This document shows, in pieces, positions 13,816 through 23,982 of a DNA stretch of 64,000 bases. The translations under genes were made by a program, and so were the position numbers. The DNA comes from Variovorax ginsengisoli (GTDB lineage Bacteria > Pseudomonadota > Gammaproteobacteria > Burkholderiales > Burkholderiaceae_C): contig NZ_RCZJ01000001.1 in assembly GCF_006438845.1 (NCBI RefSeq), positions 682,001-746,000 of the forward strand. Direction: 5' to 3'. The notes beneath the pieces are model-generated. The model saw nothing but the letters and a program-made list of their open reading frames with translations, was not told where the DNA came from and searched no databases. Within the stretch, counting starts at the first letter, position 1. Each line of letters begins with the position of its first letter.

Positions 13816-14685
13816 ATGGAAACGCAGCTCGTCGAACTCGACCTGGCCGACTGGGCGGCAGCCACGCCTGAGGCGGAGTGGATCGCGGCGCTCGAGGCCG
13901 GCAAGGTGCTGTATTTCCCCAAGCTGGCCTTTGCGCTGCAGCCTGAAGAGCGCGGGCTGCTGACGCCGAGCCTCTTGGCGCCCAAGGTGCGCAACATCAG
14001 CCTCGACGCGTCGGGCACGCTCAGGGGTGCGGCCGGCGACGAGGCGATGCAGCGTTCGGCGGCAGCGATGGTCGGTCGCTTTCGCACGCAGGCGACGCAA
14101 CTGATTCATGGTCTTCTGCCGCACTACGTGCCGGCGCTGCGCTTGGCGCCGACCAGCTACCGCCCGGCGCAGGTCGAAACGCGGGTGCAGTCCTGGCGCG
14201 CAGACGACAAGCGCATGCACGTCGATGCGTTTCCGTCGCGACCCAACTACGGCGAGCGCATTCTCCGGGTGTTCACCAACGTCAATCCTGTCGGCGCTCC
14301 GCGCATCTGGCGAGTGGGCGAGCCCTTCGAGACCGTGGCCAAGCGCTTCCTGCCGCGTGTCAAGCCGTATGCGGCATGGCAGGCGAAGGCGTTGCAGGCC
14401 TTGCGGGTCACCAAGTCGCTGCGCAGCGAGTACGACCACCTGATGCTGCAGTTGCACGACGCCATGAAGGCCGACCTCGACTATCAGAAAAACGGCCCGC
14501 AGCAGACCGTGCCGTTCCCGGCCGGCTCGGTGTGGGTGTGCTTTTCCGATCAGACGTCGCACGCCGTGATGTCGGGACAGTACATGCTCGAGCAGACGCT
14601 GCATCTGCCTGCAGCCAGGCAATACAATCCCGAGGCGAGCCCGCTCGCCATCCTGAGCCGGCTGACCGGACGAACCCTCGTCTGA
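13816..14685 (+). CDS. kdoO: Kdo hydroxylase-like Fe(II)/2-oxoglutarate dioxygenase
   Basis: The 289 aa protein resembles KdoO, the 3-deoxy-D-manno-oct-2-ulosonic acid 3-hydroxylase described from Burkholderia and Yersinia. KdoO converts an inner-core Kdo of lipopolysaccharide to Ko. A 2-His-1-carboxylate iron triad is plausible: HVD at H135/D137 and the distal His of TSHAVMSG at H249. It starts 8 bp after carB with a GAGG site over the carB stop, so it is probably co-transcribed with carAB. A strong terminator follows. The family call is fairly sure; the substrate is inferred from the family. Confidence 0.8.
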   Translation: METQLVELDLADWAAATPEAEWIAALEAGKVLYFPKLAFALQPEERGLLTPSLLAPKVRNISLDASGTLRGAAGDEAMQRSAAAMVGRFRTQATQLIHGLLPHYVPALRLAPTSYRPAQVETRVQSWRADDKRMHVDAFPSRPNYGERILRVFTNVNPVGAPRIWRVGEPFETVAKRFLPRVKPYAAWQAKALQALRVTKSLRSEYDHLMLQLHDAMKADLDYQKNGPQQTVPFPAGSVWVCFSDQTSHAVMSGQYMLEQTLHLPAARQYNPEASPLAILSRLTGRTLV

Positions 14686-14705
14686 TCCCACTCCCTCCCA
14701 TGCAC

Positions 14706-14731
14706 CGCCGAACGGCAGCGTTCGGCGTTTT
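14706..14731 (+). terminator. Rho-independent terminator after the Kdo hydroxylase gene
   Basis: A perfect 9-bp stem, CGCCGAACG (14706-14714) paired with CGTTCGGCG (14719-14727) around a GCAG loop, is followed by TTTT. It closes the carA-carB-kdoO unit before greA. Confidence 0.8.
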
Positions 14732-14752
14732 CGCTTTCTGGAGCAACAGAAC

Positions 14753-15229
14753 ATGAGCACCATTCCCGTGACCAAGCGCGGCGCCGAAAAGCTGCGCGAA
14801 GAGCTGCACCGCCTGAAGACCGTCGACCGCCCCTGGGTCATCAACGCCATCTCCGAGGCCCGTGCCCAGGGCGACCTGAGCGAGAACGCCGAGTACGAAG
14901 TCGCCAAGGACCGTCAAGGCTTCATCGAAGGACGCATCCAGGAAATCGAAGGCAAGCTTTCGGCGGCCCAGATCATCGATCCGACCGAGCTCGACGCTGG
15001 CGGCAAGGTGGTGTTCGGCGCGACGGTGGAACTCGAAGAGGAGAGCACGGGCGAAGCGGTCAAGTACCAGATCGTCGGTGAAGACGAGGCCGACTTGAAG
15101 CTCGGCCTCATCAACATCTCCAGCCCGATCGCACGTGCGTTGATCGGCAAGGAAGAGGGCGACACGGCCGAAGTGCAGGCGCCCGGCGGCCTGAAGCATT
15201 ACGAGATCGTTGCGATCCGCTACATCTGA
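14753..15229 (+). CDS. greA: Transcription elongation factor GreA
   Basis: Rescues backtracked RNA polymerase by stimulating transcript cleavage through the secondary channel. The 158 aa protein has the N-terminal coiled coil with the conserved [10 protein letters not shown] segment, whose acidic tip residues position the catalytic metal. It also has the C-terminal FKBP-like domain (PGGLKHYEI). A GGAG site precedes the ATG. It is separated from the gene before it by a terminator and is followed after 7 bp by a small membrane protein gene. Confidence 0.96.
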   Translation: MSTIPVTKRGAEKLREELHRLKTVDRPWVINAISEARAQGDLSENAEYEVAKDRQGFIEGRIQEIEGKLSAAQIIDPTELDAGGKVVFGATVELEEESTGEAVKYQIVGEDEADLKLGLINISSPIARALIGKEEGDTAEVQAPGGLKHYEIVAIRYI

Positions 15230-15236
15230 GCCTGCG

Positions 15237-15653
15237 ATGAAAGACCGTGTCGCGCTGTTGCTCGCTGCCTTCTGGTGGGGCAGCCTGAGCACTGTCGGCT
15301 TTCTGGTCGTGCCCATCGCCTTCGCGCGGCTCGGCAGTCCGGCGGTCGCCGGCAATTTCGCCGGACAGCTGTTCGCAGCACAGAGCTGGGTCGCGCTGGT
15401 CTGCGGAATGATTCTGCTGGTGCACTTTCGGCAGAAGGCCGACCCAGGCTTCAACGACGCCATTCGTCTCTCGATCGGATTGATCCTCGCTGCAATGCTG
15501 TTGGCGCTGCTTCAGCAATACGCCGTGGCGCCGCGCATCATGGCGCGCCAGAACCTCGGGTTGTGGCATCCGGTGGGCAGCGCGATGTACCTGCTGCAGT
15601 GGGCATGCGCTGGCATGCTGCTATGGCGCATGGGCGGTCGAACGGCGGCGTGA
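15237..15653 (+). CDS. DUF4149 family membrane protein
   Basis: Small integral membrane protein (138 aa) with four predicted hydrophobic helices, at roughly residues 5-30, 45-65, 78-100 and 110-132. The sequence matches the DUF4149/TMEM205-like group, whose function is not established. The ATG at 15237 follows greA by 7 bp and is probably co-transcribed. This pairing is commonly seen in related genomes, though I infer nothing about function from it. An in-frame ATG at 15210 lies inside greA and is less likely. Confidence 0.75.
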   Translation: MKDRVALLLAAFWWGSLSTVGFLVVPIAFARLGSPAVAGNFAGQLFAAQSWVALVCGMILLVHFRQKADPGFNDAIRLSIGLILAAMLLALLQQYAVAPRIMARQNLGLWHPVGSAMYLLQWACAGMLLWRMGGRTAA

Positions 15654-15685
15654 TCGGGCCCGGCGACTGGGGAAAAACGGCCGCC

Positions 15686-15721
15686 GTCAGCCCCGTCAGC
15701 CCCGTCAGCCCCGTCAGCCCC
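15686..15721. repeat. Tandem repeat, four copies of a 9-bp unit
   Basis: Four perfect head-to-tail copies of GTCAGCCCC fill 15686-15721, between the convergent ends of the DUF4149 gene and the glycosyltransferase gene. The array ends 1 bp from the glycosyltransferase stop codon. A multiple-of-three unit would not shift frame, but the array lies outside both coding regions as I annotate them. Confidence 0.85.
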
Positions 15722-15722
15722 G

Positions 15723-16487
15723 TTACGTTGTCCAGTGCCGGGCAATCCAGCGCGCGGGCCGTATGAAGCGAAAGGCGCGGTTGCGACGGCCGGCCAATGC
15801 ATCGGGCGGGTTGCATTCGCCATGGAACACCACGATGCGCGCGCCTTCCGGCACGAAGGGCTCCTGCCAGTAGTTCGTGGGCCAGGTCGGGATGCCGTGG
15901 TACTTGAAGCTCGGGCACCAGGCGTCGGGCCAGTACTGCAGCTTGCCCTGGGCGTGCAGGAAGTCCGACAGGTAGGCCTGCTCGTTGCGGAATTTCGCTT
16001 GCACCGTGTCCATGTTGGCGCGGAAATGCGCAAGTACGTCGGCATGCGCGCCGAGCTCGAAGCGATAGACCGAAGAATTCCCCGTGATCCGCTCGGTGCG
16101 CCAGGGCCGGGCGTAATCGTGAATGATCAGGAATTCGCCTGGCTGCTCGAAGAACGCATCGAGACTGCCCACCACTACCACGTCCACATCGAGGAAGAGG
16201 GCGGTGCCGTGCAGCCCGTGCAGGTTCGGCTCGAAGGTCGTGAGCTTCTTCCATGCGCGATCGGGCTGTCCGGCAGGCACTTCGAGGTCGAGCGGAGGGA
16301 TGGGCAGGCACTGCACCTCGCTGCGAATGCCTTCACTGTCATCGGTCAGGCAGACGAAGTTGAAGTCACCGCTCAAGTGGCGACGCACCATGGCGTAGAG
16401 GCGATTGACGTAATCGGGGCCGTATTTCCGGCCCCATTTCATGCACAGAACGTGACGCCGACGCTCTGAGACCGGCCCTGTCGCCAT
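15723..16487 (-). CDS. Glycosyltransferase with a DXD motif
   Basis: Putative nucleotide-sugar glycosyltransferase of about 254 aa. It has a GT-A-like pattern with a DXD metal/sugar motif in LFLDVDVVVVGSLDAFF (about residues 95-110), close to family 8/32 enzymes. An N-terminal CMKWG-KYG segment and a C-terminal VVFHGECNPPDA stretch resemble capsule or O-antigen-type transferases. Acceptor and donor cannot be told. The ATG at 16487 is 2 bp past the yhbY stop; a TTG at 16493 overlapping that stop is an alternative. It is probably co-transcribed with yhbY. Confidence 0.65.
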   Translation of the reverse strand: MATGPVSERRRHVLCMKWGRKYGPDYVNRLYAMVRRHLSGDFNFVCLTDDSEGIRSEVQCLPIPPLDLEVPAGQPDRAWKKLTTFEPNLHGLHGTALFLDVDVVVVGSLDAFFEQPGEFLIIHDYARPWRTERITGNSSVYRFELGAHADVLAHFRANMDTVQAKFRNEQAYLSDFLHAQGKLQYWPDAWCPSFKYHGIPTWPTNYWQEPFVPEGARIVVFHGECNPPDALAGRRNRAFRFIRPARWIARHWTT

Positions 16488-16489
16488 CC

Positions 16490-16969
16490 TCAATCGGCCT
16501 GATTGCGCTTCTTGGCAGAAAGCGGGCGTGGCGGCTTGGCGCGCTTGATGGTGCCACCCGGCGTCAGGCGCTGGTTGCCCAGAACGCGCAGCGTCTTGAT
16601 CTCAGGGCGTTGGCCGCCGCGCTTGCTGTACTTCAGCACCTTCACGTCCCGTGGGCCGGGCATGCGGTTCTCGTCGACTTCCTTGACCTTTTCCACCTTG
16701 GGGCGCCAGAGCACCAGCAGCTTGCCGATGTGCTGGATGGGTGCGGCGTCGAGTTCGTCGGCGAGTGTCGCCAGCATCGCTTCGCGGGCTGCGCGGTCGT
16801 CGGAAAAAACGCGGACCTTGATCAGGCCATGTGCCTTGAGCGCGGCTTCCGCTTCTTTCGTGACAGCCGGGGTGAGCCCGTCGCCACCGATCATGACGAT
16901 CGGATCGAGGTGGTGGGCATCGGCGCGATGCACCTTGCGTTGCGCGGGGGTAAGTTGAATGGCTGGCAT
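16490..16969 (-). CDS. yhbY: YhbY/CRS1 RNA-binding domain protein
   Basis: Ribosome-assembly-associated RNA-binding protein; E. coli YhbY binds pre-50S particles. Residues about 1-100 form the CRM domain with [18 protein letters not shown] at the start and a GGDGLT loop (GxxG-like). A basic, lysine/arginine-rich C-terminal extension follows, making it longer (159 aa) than E. coli YhbY at about 97 aa. The ATG at 16969 matches family starts. It is divergent from rlmE with only 19 bp between, a conserved yhbY/rlmE pairing. Confidence 0.88.
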   Translation of the reverse strand: MPAIQLTPAQRKVHRADAHHLDPIVMIGGDGLTPAVTKEAEAALKAHGLIKVRVFSDDRAAREAMLATLADELDAAPIQHIGKLLVLWRPKVEKVKEVDENRMPGPRDVKVLKYSKRGGQRPEIKTLRVLGNQRLTPGGTIKRAKPPRPLSAKKRNQAD

Positions 16970-16988
16970 CCCCGTATTATCGAGGCGA

Positions 16989-17657
16989 ATGAAAGTCAAG
17001 ACGAAAAGCAACAAGGTCAACAAGGCGTGGTTGAACGATCACGTGAACGACACGTACGTCAAGTTGGCCGCCCGCGAGGGCTACCGCGCGCGGGCGGCTT
17101 ACAAACTCAAGGAGATCGACGAGACCCTGGGGTTGATTCGGCCGGGGCATTTGGTGGTCGATTTGGGCTCGACGCCGGGCGCTTGGAGCCAGTACGTGCG
17201 GCGCCGGCTTTCTCCCAGCGGCGCGGCCGCAGGCACACTCGACGGCACCATCATCGCGCTCGACCTGCTGCCGATGGAGCCGATCGAAGGCGTGATCTTC
17301 CTCCAGGGGGACTTTCGCGAGGACGAGGTGCTGGCGAGGCTCGAAGCCGCGCTCGCCGGCCGCAAGGCCGACGTGGTGGTGTCGGACATGGCGCCGAACC
17401 TCTCAGGCATCGCGTCGGCCGATGCGGCGCGCATCTCGCATCTGGTCGAACTCGCCATCGACTTCTCGCGTCGTCACATGAAGCCAGAGGGGGCGTTGGT
17501 GACCAAGCTGTTCCATGGTGGGGCTTATGCCGAGTTGACCCAATTGTTCAAGGCGAATTTCCGCACCGTCAAGCCAATGAAGCCCAAGGCTTCTCGCGAC
17601 AAATCGTCGGAGACTTTCATGGTCGGCATGGGGTTGCGTGAGCTCGACACGAATTGA
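16989..17657 (+). CDS. rlmE: 23S rRNA (uridine(2552)-2'-O)-methyltransferase RlmE
   Basis: Methylates the ribose of U2552 in the A-loop of 23S rRNA within 50S particles. The 222 aa Rossmann-fold protein has the SAM motif DLGSTPGAW and the catalytic K-D-K-E set, seen in [24 protein letters not shown] and SSETFMVG. The basic N-terminus ([13 protein letters not shown]) is rRNA binding. The ATG at 16989 fits homologues. Its position upstream of ftsH is conserved (rrmJ-ftsH). Confidence 0.95.
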   Translation: MKVKTKSNKVNKAWLNDHVNDTYVKLAAREGYRARAAYKLKEIDETLGLIRPGHLVVDLGSTPGAWSQYVRRRLSPSGAAAGTLDGTIIALDLLPMEPIEGVIFLQGDFREDEVLARLEAALAGRKADVVVSDMAPNLSGIASADAARISHLVELAIDFSRRHMKPEGALVTKLFHGGAYAELTQLFKANFRTVKPMKPKASRDKSSETFMVGMGLRELDTN

Positions 17658-17738
17658 TACCGGCCCCCGCCGCGCGGATCGCGCTTCAAACCCGTGCGTC
17701 CGCTGTGGCTGCTCCAGTGGAATCGACGGTTTTCGCAG

Positions 17739-17745
17739 CTTGAAA
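17739..17745 (+). promoter_or_regulatory. CTTGAAA element upstream of ftsH (possible sigma-32 -35)
   Basis: The heptamer CTTGAAA at 17739-17745 matches the heat-shock sigma-32 -35 consensus in the 165-bp gap before ftsH, a known heat-shock gene in E. coli. I do not see a clear CCCCAT-type -10 at the right distance. A TAAAAT at 17750-17755 is too close to serve with it. This is a candidate only. Confidence 0.3.
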
Positions 17746-17822
17746 AGCCTAAAATGGCCTTCAGTTGCGTGACCTGGGCGAAGTTTCATTTCGCTGTCAC
17801 GCGCTTTTGACTGGAGCTTCGT

Positions 17823-19739
17823 TTGAACAATCAGTGGTTTTCCAAAGTTGCCGTATGGCTCGTCATCGCGATGGTGTTGTTCACTGTGTTCAAGCAGTTC
17901 GACACTCGCGGGGCTGCCGGTGCTGGCAACGTCGGCTATTCGGACTTTCTCGAAGAAGTGCGTGGCAATCGCATCAAGAGCGCCACCATCCAGGAAGGTC
18001 AGGGCGGTAGCGAGATCGTCGCGATCACCAACGACGATCGCCGCATTCGCACCACCGCCACCTACCTCGACCGTGGCCTCGTCGGCGACCTGATCGCCAA
18101 CAACGTCAAGTTCGACGTCAAGCCGCGCGAAGAAGGCTCGCTTCTCATGACGCTGCTGGTCAGTTGGGGCCCCATGCTTCTGTTGATCGGCGTCTGGGTT
18201 TACTTCATGCGGCAGATGCAGGGTGGCGGCAAGGGCGGCGCCTTCAGCTTTGGCAAGAGCAAGGCCCGCATGCTCGACGAGAACACCAACACCGTGACCT
18301 TTGCCGACGTCGCCGGCTGCGACGAGGCGAAGGAAGAGGTGAAGGAGGTCGTGGACTTCCTGAAAGACCCGGGTCGTTTCCAGAAGCTCGGCGGACGCAT
18401 TCCGCGCGGCCTGTTGCTTGTCGGCCCGCCAGGCACCGGCAAGACTTTGCTTGCCAAGTCGATCGCCGGTGAAGCCAAGGTTCCGTTCTTTTCGATCTCC
18501 GGCTCGGACTTCGTCGAGATGTTCGTCGGCGTGGGTGCTGCACGTGTGCGCGACATGTTCGAGAACGCCAAGAAGAACGCGCCATGCATCATCTTCATTG
18601 ACGAAATCGACGCAGTCGGACGCCAGCGCGGCGCAGGTCTGGGCGGTGGTAACGATGAACGTGAGCAGACCCTGAACCAGATGCTGGTCGAGATGGACGG
18701 CTTCGAGACCAACCTCGGCGTGATCGTGGTGGCCGCCACGAACCGTCCGGACATCCTGGACGCAGCCTTGCTGCGCCCGGGCCGTTTCGACCGGCAGGTC
18801 TACGTCACGCTTCCCGACATCCGCGGTCGCGAGCAGATCCTGGCAGTGCACATGCGCAAGGTCCCGTTGGGTCAGGACGTCAATCCGAGCATCATCGCCC
18901 GCGGCACGCCAGGCATGTCCGGCGCAGACCTCGCCAACCTGTGCAACGAAGCCGCGCTGATGGCAGCCCGCCGCAATGCGCGCGTGGTCGAGATGCAGGA
19001 CTTCGAGAAGGCCAAGGACAAGATCTTCATGGGCCCAGAACGCAAGAGCATGGTCATGCCTGAGGAAGAGCGTCGAAATACGGCCTATCACGAGTCCGGT
19101 CACGCCCTCATCGGCAAGCTTCTGCCCAAGTGCGACCCTGTGCACAAGGTCACGATCATTCCGCGTGGCCGTGCGCTGGGCGTAACGATGAGCCTGCCGG
19201 CGCAAGACCGCTACAGCTACGACCGCGACTACATGCTCAACCAGATCAGCATGCTGTTCGGGGGGCGCATTGCCGAGGAGGTGTTCATGAACCAGATGAC
19301 CACCGGCGCGAGCAACGACTTCGAACGCGCGACTTCCATTGCGCGCGACATGGTCACGCGTTATGGCATGACCGATGCGCTGGGGCCGATGGTCTACGCA
19401 GAGAACGAAGGCGAAGTGTTCCTCGGTCGCTCGGTCACCAAGACGACGACGATGAGCGAGCAGACGATGGAAAAGGTCGACGGTGAAGTCCGCCGCATCA
19501 TCGACGAGCAGTACAACCTCGCCCGCCGCCTGATCGAAGAGAACAGCGACAAGATGCATGCCATGGCCAAGGCGCTGCTCGAATGGGAAACCATCGACTC
19601 CGAGCAGCTCGACGACATCATGGCCGGCCGTGAACCGCGTCCGCCGAAGGATTGGACGCCTCGCATCCCGCCGTCGAACAGCGGTGGCAGCGGCGGCACG
19701 CCGGCGGTCAATCCGGATCCGGCGCCCACTGCCGCCTGA
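17823..19739 (+). CDS. ftsH: ATP-dependent zinc metalloprotease FtsH
   Basis: Membrane-anchored AAA+ protease that degrades damaged membrane proteins and, in E. coli, LpxC and sigma-32. The 638 aa protein has two N-terminal membrane helices (about residues 7-24 and 105-128) flanking a periplasmic domain. The AAA+ domain carries Walker A GPPGTGKT (about 200-207) and Walker B FIDEID, and the protease domain has HESGH at 423-427. The TTG start (MNNQWFSK) fits homologues and has GGAG upstream. A strong terminator separates it from folP. Confidence 0.96.
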   Translation: MNNQWFSKVAVWLVIAMVLFTVFKQFDTRGAAGAGNVGYSDFLEEVRGNRIKSATIQEGQGGSEIVAITNDDRRIRTTATYLDRGLVGDLIANNVKFDVKPREEGSLLMTLLVSWGPMLLLIGVWVYFMRQMQGGGKGGAFSFGKSKARMLDENTNTVTFADVAGCDEAKEEVKEVVDFLKDPGRFQKLGGRIPRGLLLVGPPGTGKTLLAKSIAGEAKVPFFSISGSDFVEMFVGVGAARVRDMFENAKKNAPCIIFIDEIDAVGRQRGAGLGGGNDEREQTLNQMLVEMDGFETNLGVIVVAATNRPDILDAALLRPGRFDRQVYVTLPDIRGREQILAVHMRKVPLGQDVNPSIIARGTPGMSGADLANLCNEAALMAARRNARVVEMQDFEKAKDKIFMGPERKSMVMPEEERRNTAYHESGHALIGKLLPKCDPVHKVTIIPRGRALGVTMSLPAQDRYSYDRDYMLNQISMLFGGRIAEEVFMNQMTTGASNDFERATSIARDMVTRYGMTDALGPMVYAENEGEVFLGRSVTKTTTMSEQTMEKVDGEVRRIIDEQYNLARRLIEENSDKMHAMAKALLEWETIDSEQLDDIMAGREPRPPKDWTPRIPPSNSGGSGGTPAVNPDPAPTAA

Positions 19740-19758
19740 CATGGCGCAGTGCAGATCA

Positions 19759-19782
19759 ACGGGGCCTTGGGCCCCGTTTTTT
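19759..19782 (+). terminator. Rho-independent terminator after ftsH
   Basis: An 8-bp perfect stem, ACGGGGCC (19759-19766) with GGCCCCGT (19770-19777) and a TTG loop, runs straight into six T residues (19777-19782). It lies 20 bp after the ftsH stop. Confidence 0.88.
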
Positions 19783-19799
19783 GTGGGCACCGGGCAGCG

Positions 19800-20672
19800 A
19801 TGACACCGTCCGTCTGGCGTACCTCGCGCTTCGCCATCAACCTGTCGCGGCCGCGAGTGATGGCGATCGTCAACCTCACGCCCGATTCATTTTCCGACGG
19901 CGGCGCTCATGCCTCGGCAGCGGCAGCGATCCAGCATTGCGAAGCTTTGGTGGCGCACGGCGCTGACATCCTCGACCTCGGTGCGGAGTCCACGCGGCCT
20001 GGAAGTCCCGCCGTGCCGCTGCACCAGGAGCTCGAGCGACTGTTGCCTGTGCTGAGAGAGGTTCTGAGGCTCGGGGTGCCCGTGTCGATAGACACCTACA
20101 AGCCCGACGTGATGCGCGCCGCGCTCGACCTCGGTGCCGACATCGTCAACGACATTTGGGCACTTCGCCAACCCGGCGCTCTGGCCGTTGTCGCGCAGCA
20201 TCCCGCGTGCGGCGTCTGCCTGATGCACATGCATCGCGATCCGCAGACGATGCAAACAGCACCGATGCAAGGCGACGTGCTGCCACAGGTACGCAGCTTT
20301 CTCGCTGAACGGGCGCAGGCGTTGCGTGCGTTGCAAGTCGACGGGTCGCGCATCGTGCTCGACCCCGGCATCGGCTTCGGAAAGACCGTCGCGCAGAATT
20401 TCCGGCTGCTCGCGCACCAACGCGACGTGGCGGAGGAGGGCTATCCGCTGTTGGCGGGTTGGTCGCGCAAGTCGTCGCTCGGCGCGGTGACCGACATCGG
20501 CGAAGCCGCCGAACGGATGGTGCCCAGCGTGGCAGCCGCGTTGCTTGCCGTGGACCGCGGCGCCGCCATCCTGCGCGTGCATGATGTGCGCGAAACCGTC
20601 GCGGCACTGGCCGTACGGCAGGCAGTGCTCGTTGCAGAGCGACAAGATCACAACAAAGAGAAGACAGCATGA
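19800..20672 (+). CDS. folP: Dihydropteroate synthase
   Basis: Condenses p-aminobenzoate with 6-hydroxymethyl-dihydropterin diphosphate in folate synthesis; it is the sulfonamide target. The 290 aa TIM-barrel protein shows both family signatures, [15 protein letters not shown] (N-terminal, phosphate loop) and [13 protein letters not shown], with later barrel motifs VNDIW and GWSRKSSLG. The ATG at 19800 is preferred; an in-frame ATG at 19749 would overlap the terminator. Its stop overlaps the glmM start (ATGA), so the two are coupled. Confidence 0.95.
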   Translation: MTPSVWRTSRFAINLSRPRVMAIVNLTPDSFSDGGAHASAAAAIQHCEALVAHGADILDLGAESTRPGSPAVPLHQELERLLPVLREVLRLGVPVSIDTYKPDVMRAALDLGADIVNDIWALRQPGALAVVAQHPACGVCLMHMHRDPQTMQTAPMQGDVLPQVRSFLAERAQALRALQVDGSRIVLDPGIGFGKTVAQNFRLLAHQRDVAEEGYPLLAGWSRKSSLGAVTDIGEAAERMVPSVAAALLAVDRGAAILRVHDVRETVAALAVRQAVLVAERQDHNKEKTA

Positions 20673-22000
20673 CCAGAACCTATTTCGGCACCGACGGCAT
20701 TCGCGGCACGGTTGGCCAACCCCCCATCACGCCGGACTTCGTGCTGCGTTTGGCCCATGCGGTGGGACAGGTGTTGAGGAAGACCGAGAAGCGGCCCACC
20801 GTGCTGATCGGCAAGGACACGCGCATCTCCGGCTACATGCTCGAAGCAGCGCTCGAGTCCGGCTTCAACTCCGCCGGCGTCGATGTGGTGCTGCTGGGCC
20901 CGCTGCCAACGCCTGGAGTGGCTTACCTGACGCGAGCGCAGCGCGCCAGCCTGGGCGTGGTGATCAGCGCCAGCCACAACGCCTTCCCGGACAACGGCAT
21001 CAAGTTTTTCAGCGCCCAGGGCACGAAACTGGACGACGCCTGGGAGGAGGCCGTGGAGGCCGCACTCGAAGAAGCGCCCGTGTGGGCCGACTCTGCACAA
21101 TTGGGCAAGGCGCGGCGACTCAACGACGCGGCGGGCCGCTACACCGAGTTCTGCAAGAGCACCTTCTCGAACGAGCTGAGCCTGCGCGGCGTGCGGTTGG
21201 TGGTCGACGGCGCCCACGGCGCGGCGTACCAAGTGGCGCCGCAGGTGTTTCACGAGCTCGGTGCCGACGTGACCAGCATCGGCTGCACGCCCGACGGACT
21301 CAACATCAACAAGGATGTCGGTGCGACGCATCCGCAGGCGCTGATCGAAGCGGTCAAAGCGCATCGTGCCGACTACGGCATCGCGCTCGACGGCGACGCC
21401 GACCGGCTGCAGCTGGTCGATGCCGAAGGTCGCCTTTTCAACGGCGACGAGCTGCTCTACCTGATGGTGCGTGAACGCATCGAGCGCGGCGAAAAACCCG
21501 AAGGTGTGGTCGGCACGCTCATGACGAACAAGGCCGTGGAAGTCGCATTGCGCAAACTGGGCGTGGACTTCGTGCGCGCCAAGGTCGGCGACCGCTATGT
21601 GCTGGAGGAACTCGAGAAGCGCGGCTGGTTGCTTGGCGGCGAAGGCTCCGGGCATTTGCTCGCGCTCGATCGCCATACCACCGGCGACGGCATCGTCAGT
21701 GCGCTTCAGGTGCTTCAGGCTTGCCAGCGCAGCGGCAGCACGGTGGCGCAGCTGCTCGCGGACGTCGTGTTGTTCCCTCAGACGTTGATCAACGTCCGCC
21801 TCAAAGCCGGCCAGGACTGGGCCACGAACGCGGCGTTGAAGCTTGAGGCGCAACGCACCGAAGCCGAGCTGGGCGATGCCGGGCGCGTGCTGATTCGGGC
21901 GAGCGGTACGGAGCCGCTGGTGCGCGTGATGGTCGAGGCACGCGATCCGGCGCAGGCCGAATCCTTCGCGCGCCGCATTGCCGCCACGCTCGAGGCCTGA
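20669..22000 (+). CDS. glmM: Phosphoglucosamine mutase
   Basis: Interconverts glucosamine-6-P and glucosamine-1-P on the way to UDP-GlcNAc, the common precursor for peptidoglycan and lipid A. The 443 aa protein has the alpha-phosphohexomutase pattern: the phosphoserine loop [11 protein letters not shown], the metal-binding loop DGDADR, the sugar-binding EGSGH and the C-terminal phosphate-binding [10 protein letters not shown]. It overlaps folP by 4 bp and is followed after 1 bp by a MOSC gene. Confidence 0.96.
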   Translation: MTRTYFGTDGIRGTVGQPPITPDFVLRLAHAVGQVLRKTEKRPTVLIGKDTRISGYMLEAALESGFNSAGVDVVLLGPLPTPGVAYLTRAQRASLGVVISASHNAFPDNGIKFFSAQGTKLDDAWEEAVEAALEEAPVWADSAQLGKARRLNDAAGRYTEFCKSTFSNELSLRGVRLVVDGAHGAAYQVAPQVFHELGADVTSIGCTPDGLNINKDVGATHPQALIEAVKAHRADYGIALDGDADRLQLVDAEGRLFNGDELLYLMVRERIERGEKPEGVVGTLMTNKAVEVALRKLGVDFVRAKVGDRYVLEELEKRGWLLGGEGSGHLLALDRHTTGDGIVSALQVLQACQRSGSTVAQLLADVVLFPQTLINVRLKAGQDWATNAALKLEAQRTEAELGDAGRVLIRASGTEPLVRVMVEARDPAQAESFARRIAATLEA

Positions 22001-22001
22001 G

Positions 22002-22547
22002 ATGCAAGCGCCGGTGGTCAGCGCCGTGCACGCCAGCGGGCTGCACAGTTTCTCCAAGTTCACCGAGCCCGTGATCCGTCTGATCGCCGGCCTCGGCGTC
22101 GAAGGCGACGCCCACGCAGGCGCGACCATCAAGCACCGCTCACGCGTCGCGCGCGACCCGCGGGCGCCGAATCTGCGGCAAGTGCATCTGATCCACGCCG
22201 AGCTCTTCGATGAACTGATGGCCGACGGTTTTGCCGTCTGGCCGGGTGACCTGGGCGAAAACCTGACGACTCGCGGCCTGAACCTGCTCGGCTTGCCGAC
22301 CGGCACCCGGCTGCATCTCGGCGACATGGCCGTGATCGAGCTCACGGGTCTGCGCAATCCGTGCAGCCAGCTTGATCGCTTTCAAGCCGGCCTGATGGCG
22401 GCCACGCTGGCGCGCGATGCGCAGGGTGGTCTGGTGCGAAAGGCGGGTGTCATGGCGGTCGTGCACCAGGGCGGCGAGGTTCGCGCGGGCGACGGCATCC
22501 GTGTCGTGCTTCCGGCAGGCGAGCCGCAGCGGCTGGAGCCAGTGTGA
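22002..22547 (+). CDS. MOSC domain-containing protein
   Basis: Small (181 aa) MOSC-domain protein of the YiiM-like single-domain type. The family binds molybdenum cofactor or carries sulfur through a conserved Cys, seen here in LRNPCSQLD. Other family features are the GDAHAG segment near the N-terminus and GENLTTRGLNL in the middle. Substrate and partner are unknown. It starts 1 bp after the glmM stop and probably rides on that operon. Confidence 0.8.
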   Translation: MQAPVVSAVHASGLHSFSKFTEPVIRLIAGLGVEGDAHAGATIKHRSRVARDPRAPNLRQVHLIHAELFDELMADGFAVWPGDLGENLTTRGLNLLGLPTGTRLHLGDMAVIELTGLRNPCSQLDRFQAGLMAATLARDAQGGLVRKAGVMAVVHQGGEVRAGDGIRVVLPAGEPQRLEPV

Positions 22548-22627
22548 TCGACATTGTTCTCGTCGGCTGCCTCGATCCGCTGCAAGCGACAGCGGCTTTC
22601 GTTCAGAAGAAGCGGTAGGCGCCAACG

Positions 22628-22659
22628 AAAAAGCCGCCGGCGCAGTGCGCGGGCGGCTT
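22628..22659 (-). terminator. Rho-independent terminator of the acyl-CoA operon
   Basis: On the minus strand AAGCCGCC (22659-22652) pairs with GGCGGCTT (22638-22631), followed by a T run (22632-22628). It sits 16 bp past the acyl-CoA dehydrogenase stop. The GC stem could also act weakly for the convergent MOSC gene. Confidence 0.8.
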
Positions 22660-22675
22660 CGTGGAGAGGGTTGGA

Positions 22676-23947
22676 TCAGAAGCGCGTCACGGGCGCATCG
22701 GCCTGAGGCTTGTCGACGGCGTACCGGCCCAATTCCCATTTGGCGATCGCGTTGCGGTGGACTTCGTCCGGGCCGTCGGCGAAGCGCAGCGTGCGGGCGT
22801 GCGCATAAGCGAATGCCAGCGGGAAGTCGTCACACATGCCACCGCCGCCGTGCACCTGCATGGCCCAGTCGATCACCTGGCAGGCCATGCTGGGCGCGAC
22901 CACCTTGATCATCGCGATCTCGTTTCTGGCGACCTTGTTGCCGGCCGTGTCCATGAGCCAGGCCGCCTTCAAGGTCAACAGGCGCGCCATGTCGATCTTG
23001 CAGCGGGCCTCGGCGATGCGTTCCTGCGTGACGGTCTGCGATGCGACGGTCTTGCCAAAGGCGACACGCGACGAAGCGCGCTTGCACATCAGTTCGAGCG
23101 CGCGCTCGGCCAGGCCGATGAGGCGCATGCAATGGTGGATGCGTCCGGGGCCGAGCCGGCCTTGCGCGATCTCGAAGCCACGACCTTCGCCCAGCAGCAT
23201 GTTGTCGATCGGCACCCGCACGTTCTCGAAGGTCATCTCGACGTGGCCGTGCGGCGCGTCGTCATAGCCCATCACGTTGAGCGGACGGAGTACCGTGATG
23301 CCCTTGCTGTCGGCCGGCACGATGATCATGCTCTGCTGCGAATGCCGCGGTGCCTCAGGGTCGGTCTTGCCCATGGTGATGAAAACCGCGCAACGCGGGT
23401 CAGCGGCACCGGAAATCCACCACTTGCGGCCGTTGATCACGTACTCGTCGCCCTGGCGCTCGATGCGCGTGGCCACATTGGTCGCGTCGCTCGATGCAAC
23501 GTCGGGCTCGGTCATAGCGAATGCCGAACGGATCTCGCCGTCGAGCAGCGGCTTGAGCCAGCGCGCCTTGATGGCTTCCGAGCCGTAGCGGGCGATGGTC
23601 TCCATGTTGCCCGTGTCGGGCGCCGAACAATTGAAGGCCTCGCTGGCCCATGGCACCCGGCCCATGATCTCGGCCAGCGGCGCGTATTCCTGGTTGGTCA
23701 GGCCCGCGCCTTCGTAGCCGGAGGCAGCGGCGCTGTCGACCGGCAAAAACAGGTTCCACAGCCCTTGCGCCTTGGCCTTTTCCTTGACCTTCTCGACCGT
23801 CTGCAGTGCCGTCCAGCGCTTGCCTGCCGCGGTGTTGGCTTCCAACTCGGCTTTGTATGCGGGCTCGGCCGGGTAGATGTGCGCGTCCATGAAAGCGCTC
23901 ACGCGTTGCTGCAGTTCCTTGGTCTTGGCGGAATATTCGAAGTCCAT
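22676..23947 (-). CDS. Acyl-CoA dehydrogenase, ACAD10/ACAD11-like
   Basis: FAD flavoenzyme of 423 aa with the full acyl-CoA dehydrogenase fold. It has an N-terminal helical domain, a central beta domain with [15 protein letters not shown] and GRKWWISGA, and a C-terminal helical domain with QVHGGGGM and [17 protein letters not shown]. The C-terminal segments closely resemble the dehydrogenase half of human ACAD11 and bacterial LvaC-type enzymes. It lies last in the operon, directly after the gene for the matching kinase domain. The true substrate is not shown; a 4-phospho-acyl-CoA is a reasonable hypothesis. Confidence 0.88.
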   Translation of the reverse strand: MDFEYSAKTKELQQRVSAFMDAHIYPAEPAYKAELEANTAAGKRWTALQTVEKVKEKAKAQGLWNLFLPVDSAAASGYEGAGLTNQEYAPLAEIMGRVPWASEAFNCSAPDTGNMETIARYGSEAIKARWLKPLLDGEIRSAFAMTEPDVASSDATNVATRIERQGDEYVINGRKWWISGAADPRCAVFITMGKTDPEAPRHSQQSMIIVPADSKGITVLRPLNVMGYDDAPHGHVEMTFENVRVPIDNMLLGEGRGFEIAQGRLGPGRIHHCMRLIGLAERALELMCKRASSRVAFGKTVASQTVTQERIAEARCKIDMARLLTLKAAWLMDTAGNKVARNEIAMIKVVAPSMACQVIDWAMQVHGGGGMCDDFPLAFAYAHARTLRFADGPDEVHRNAIAKWELGRYAVDKPQADAPVTRF

Positions 23948-23982
23948 CGTTTGTCTCCTGGGTGTGATCGTGTTTGTGCGGC

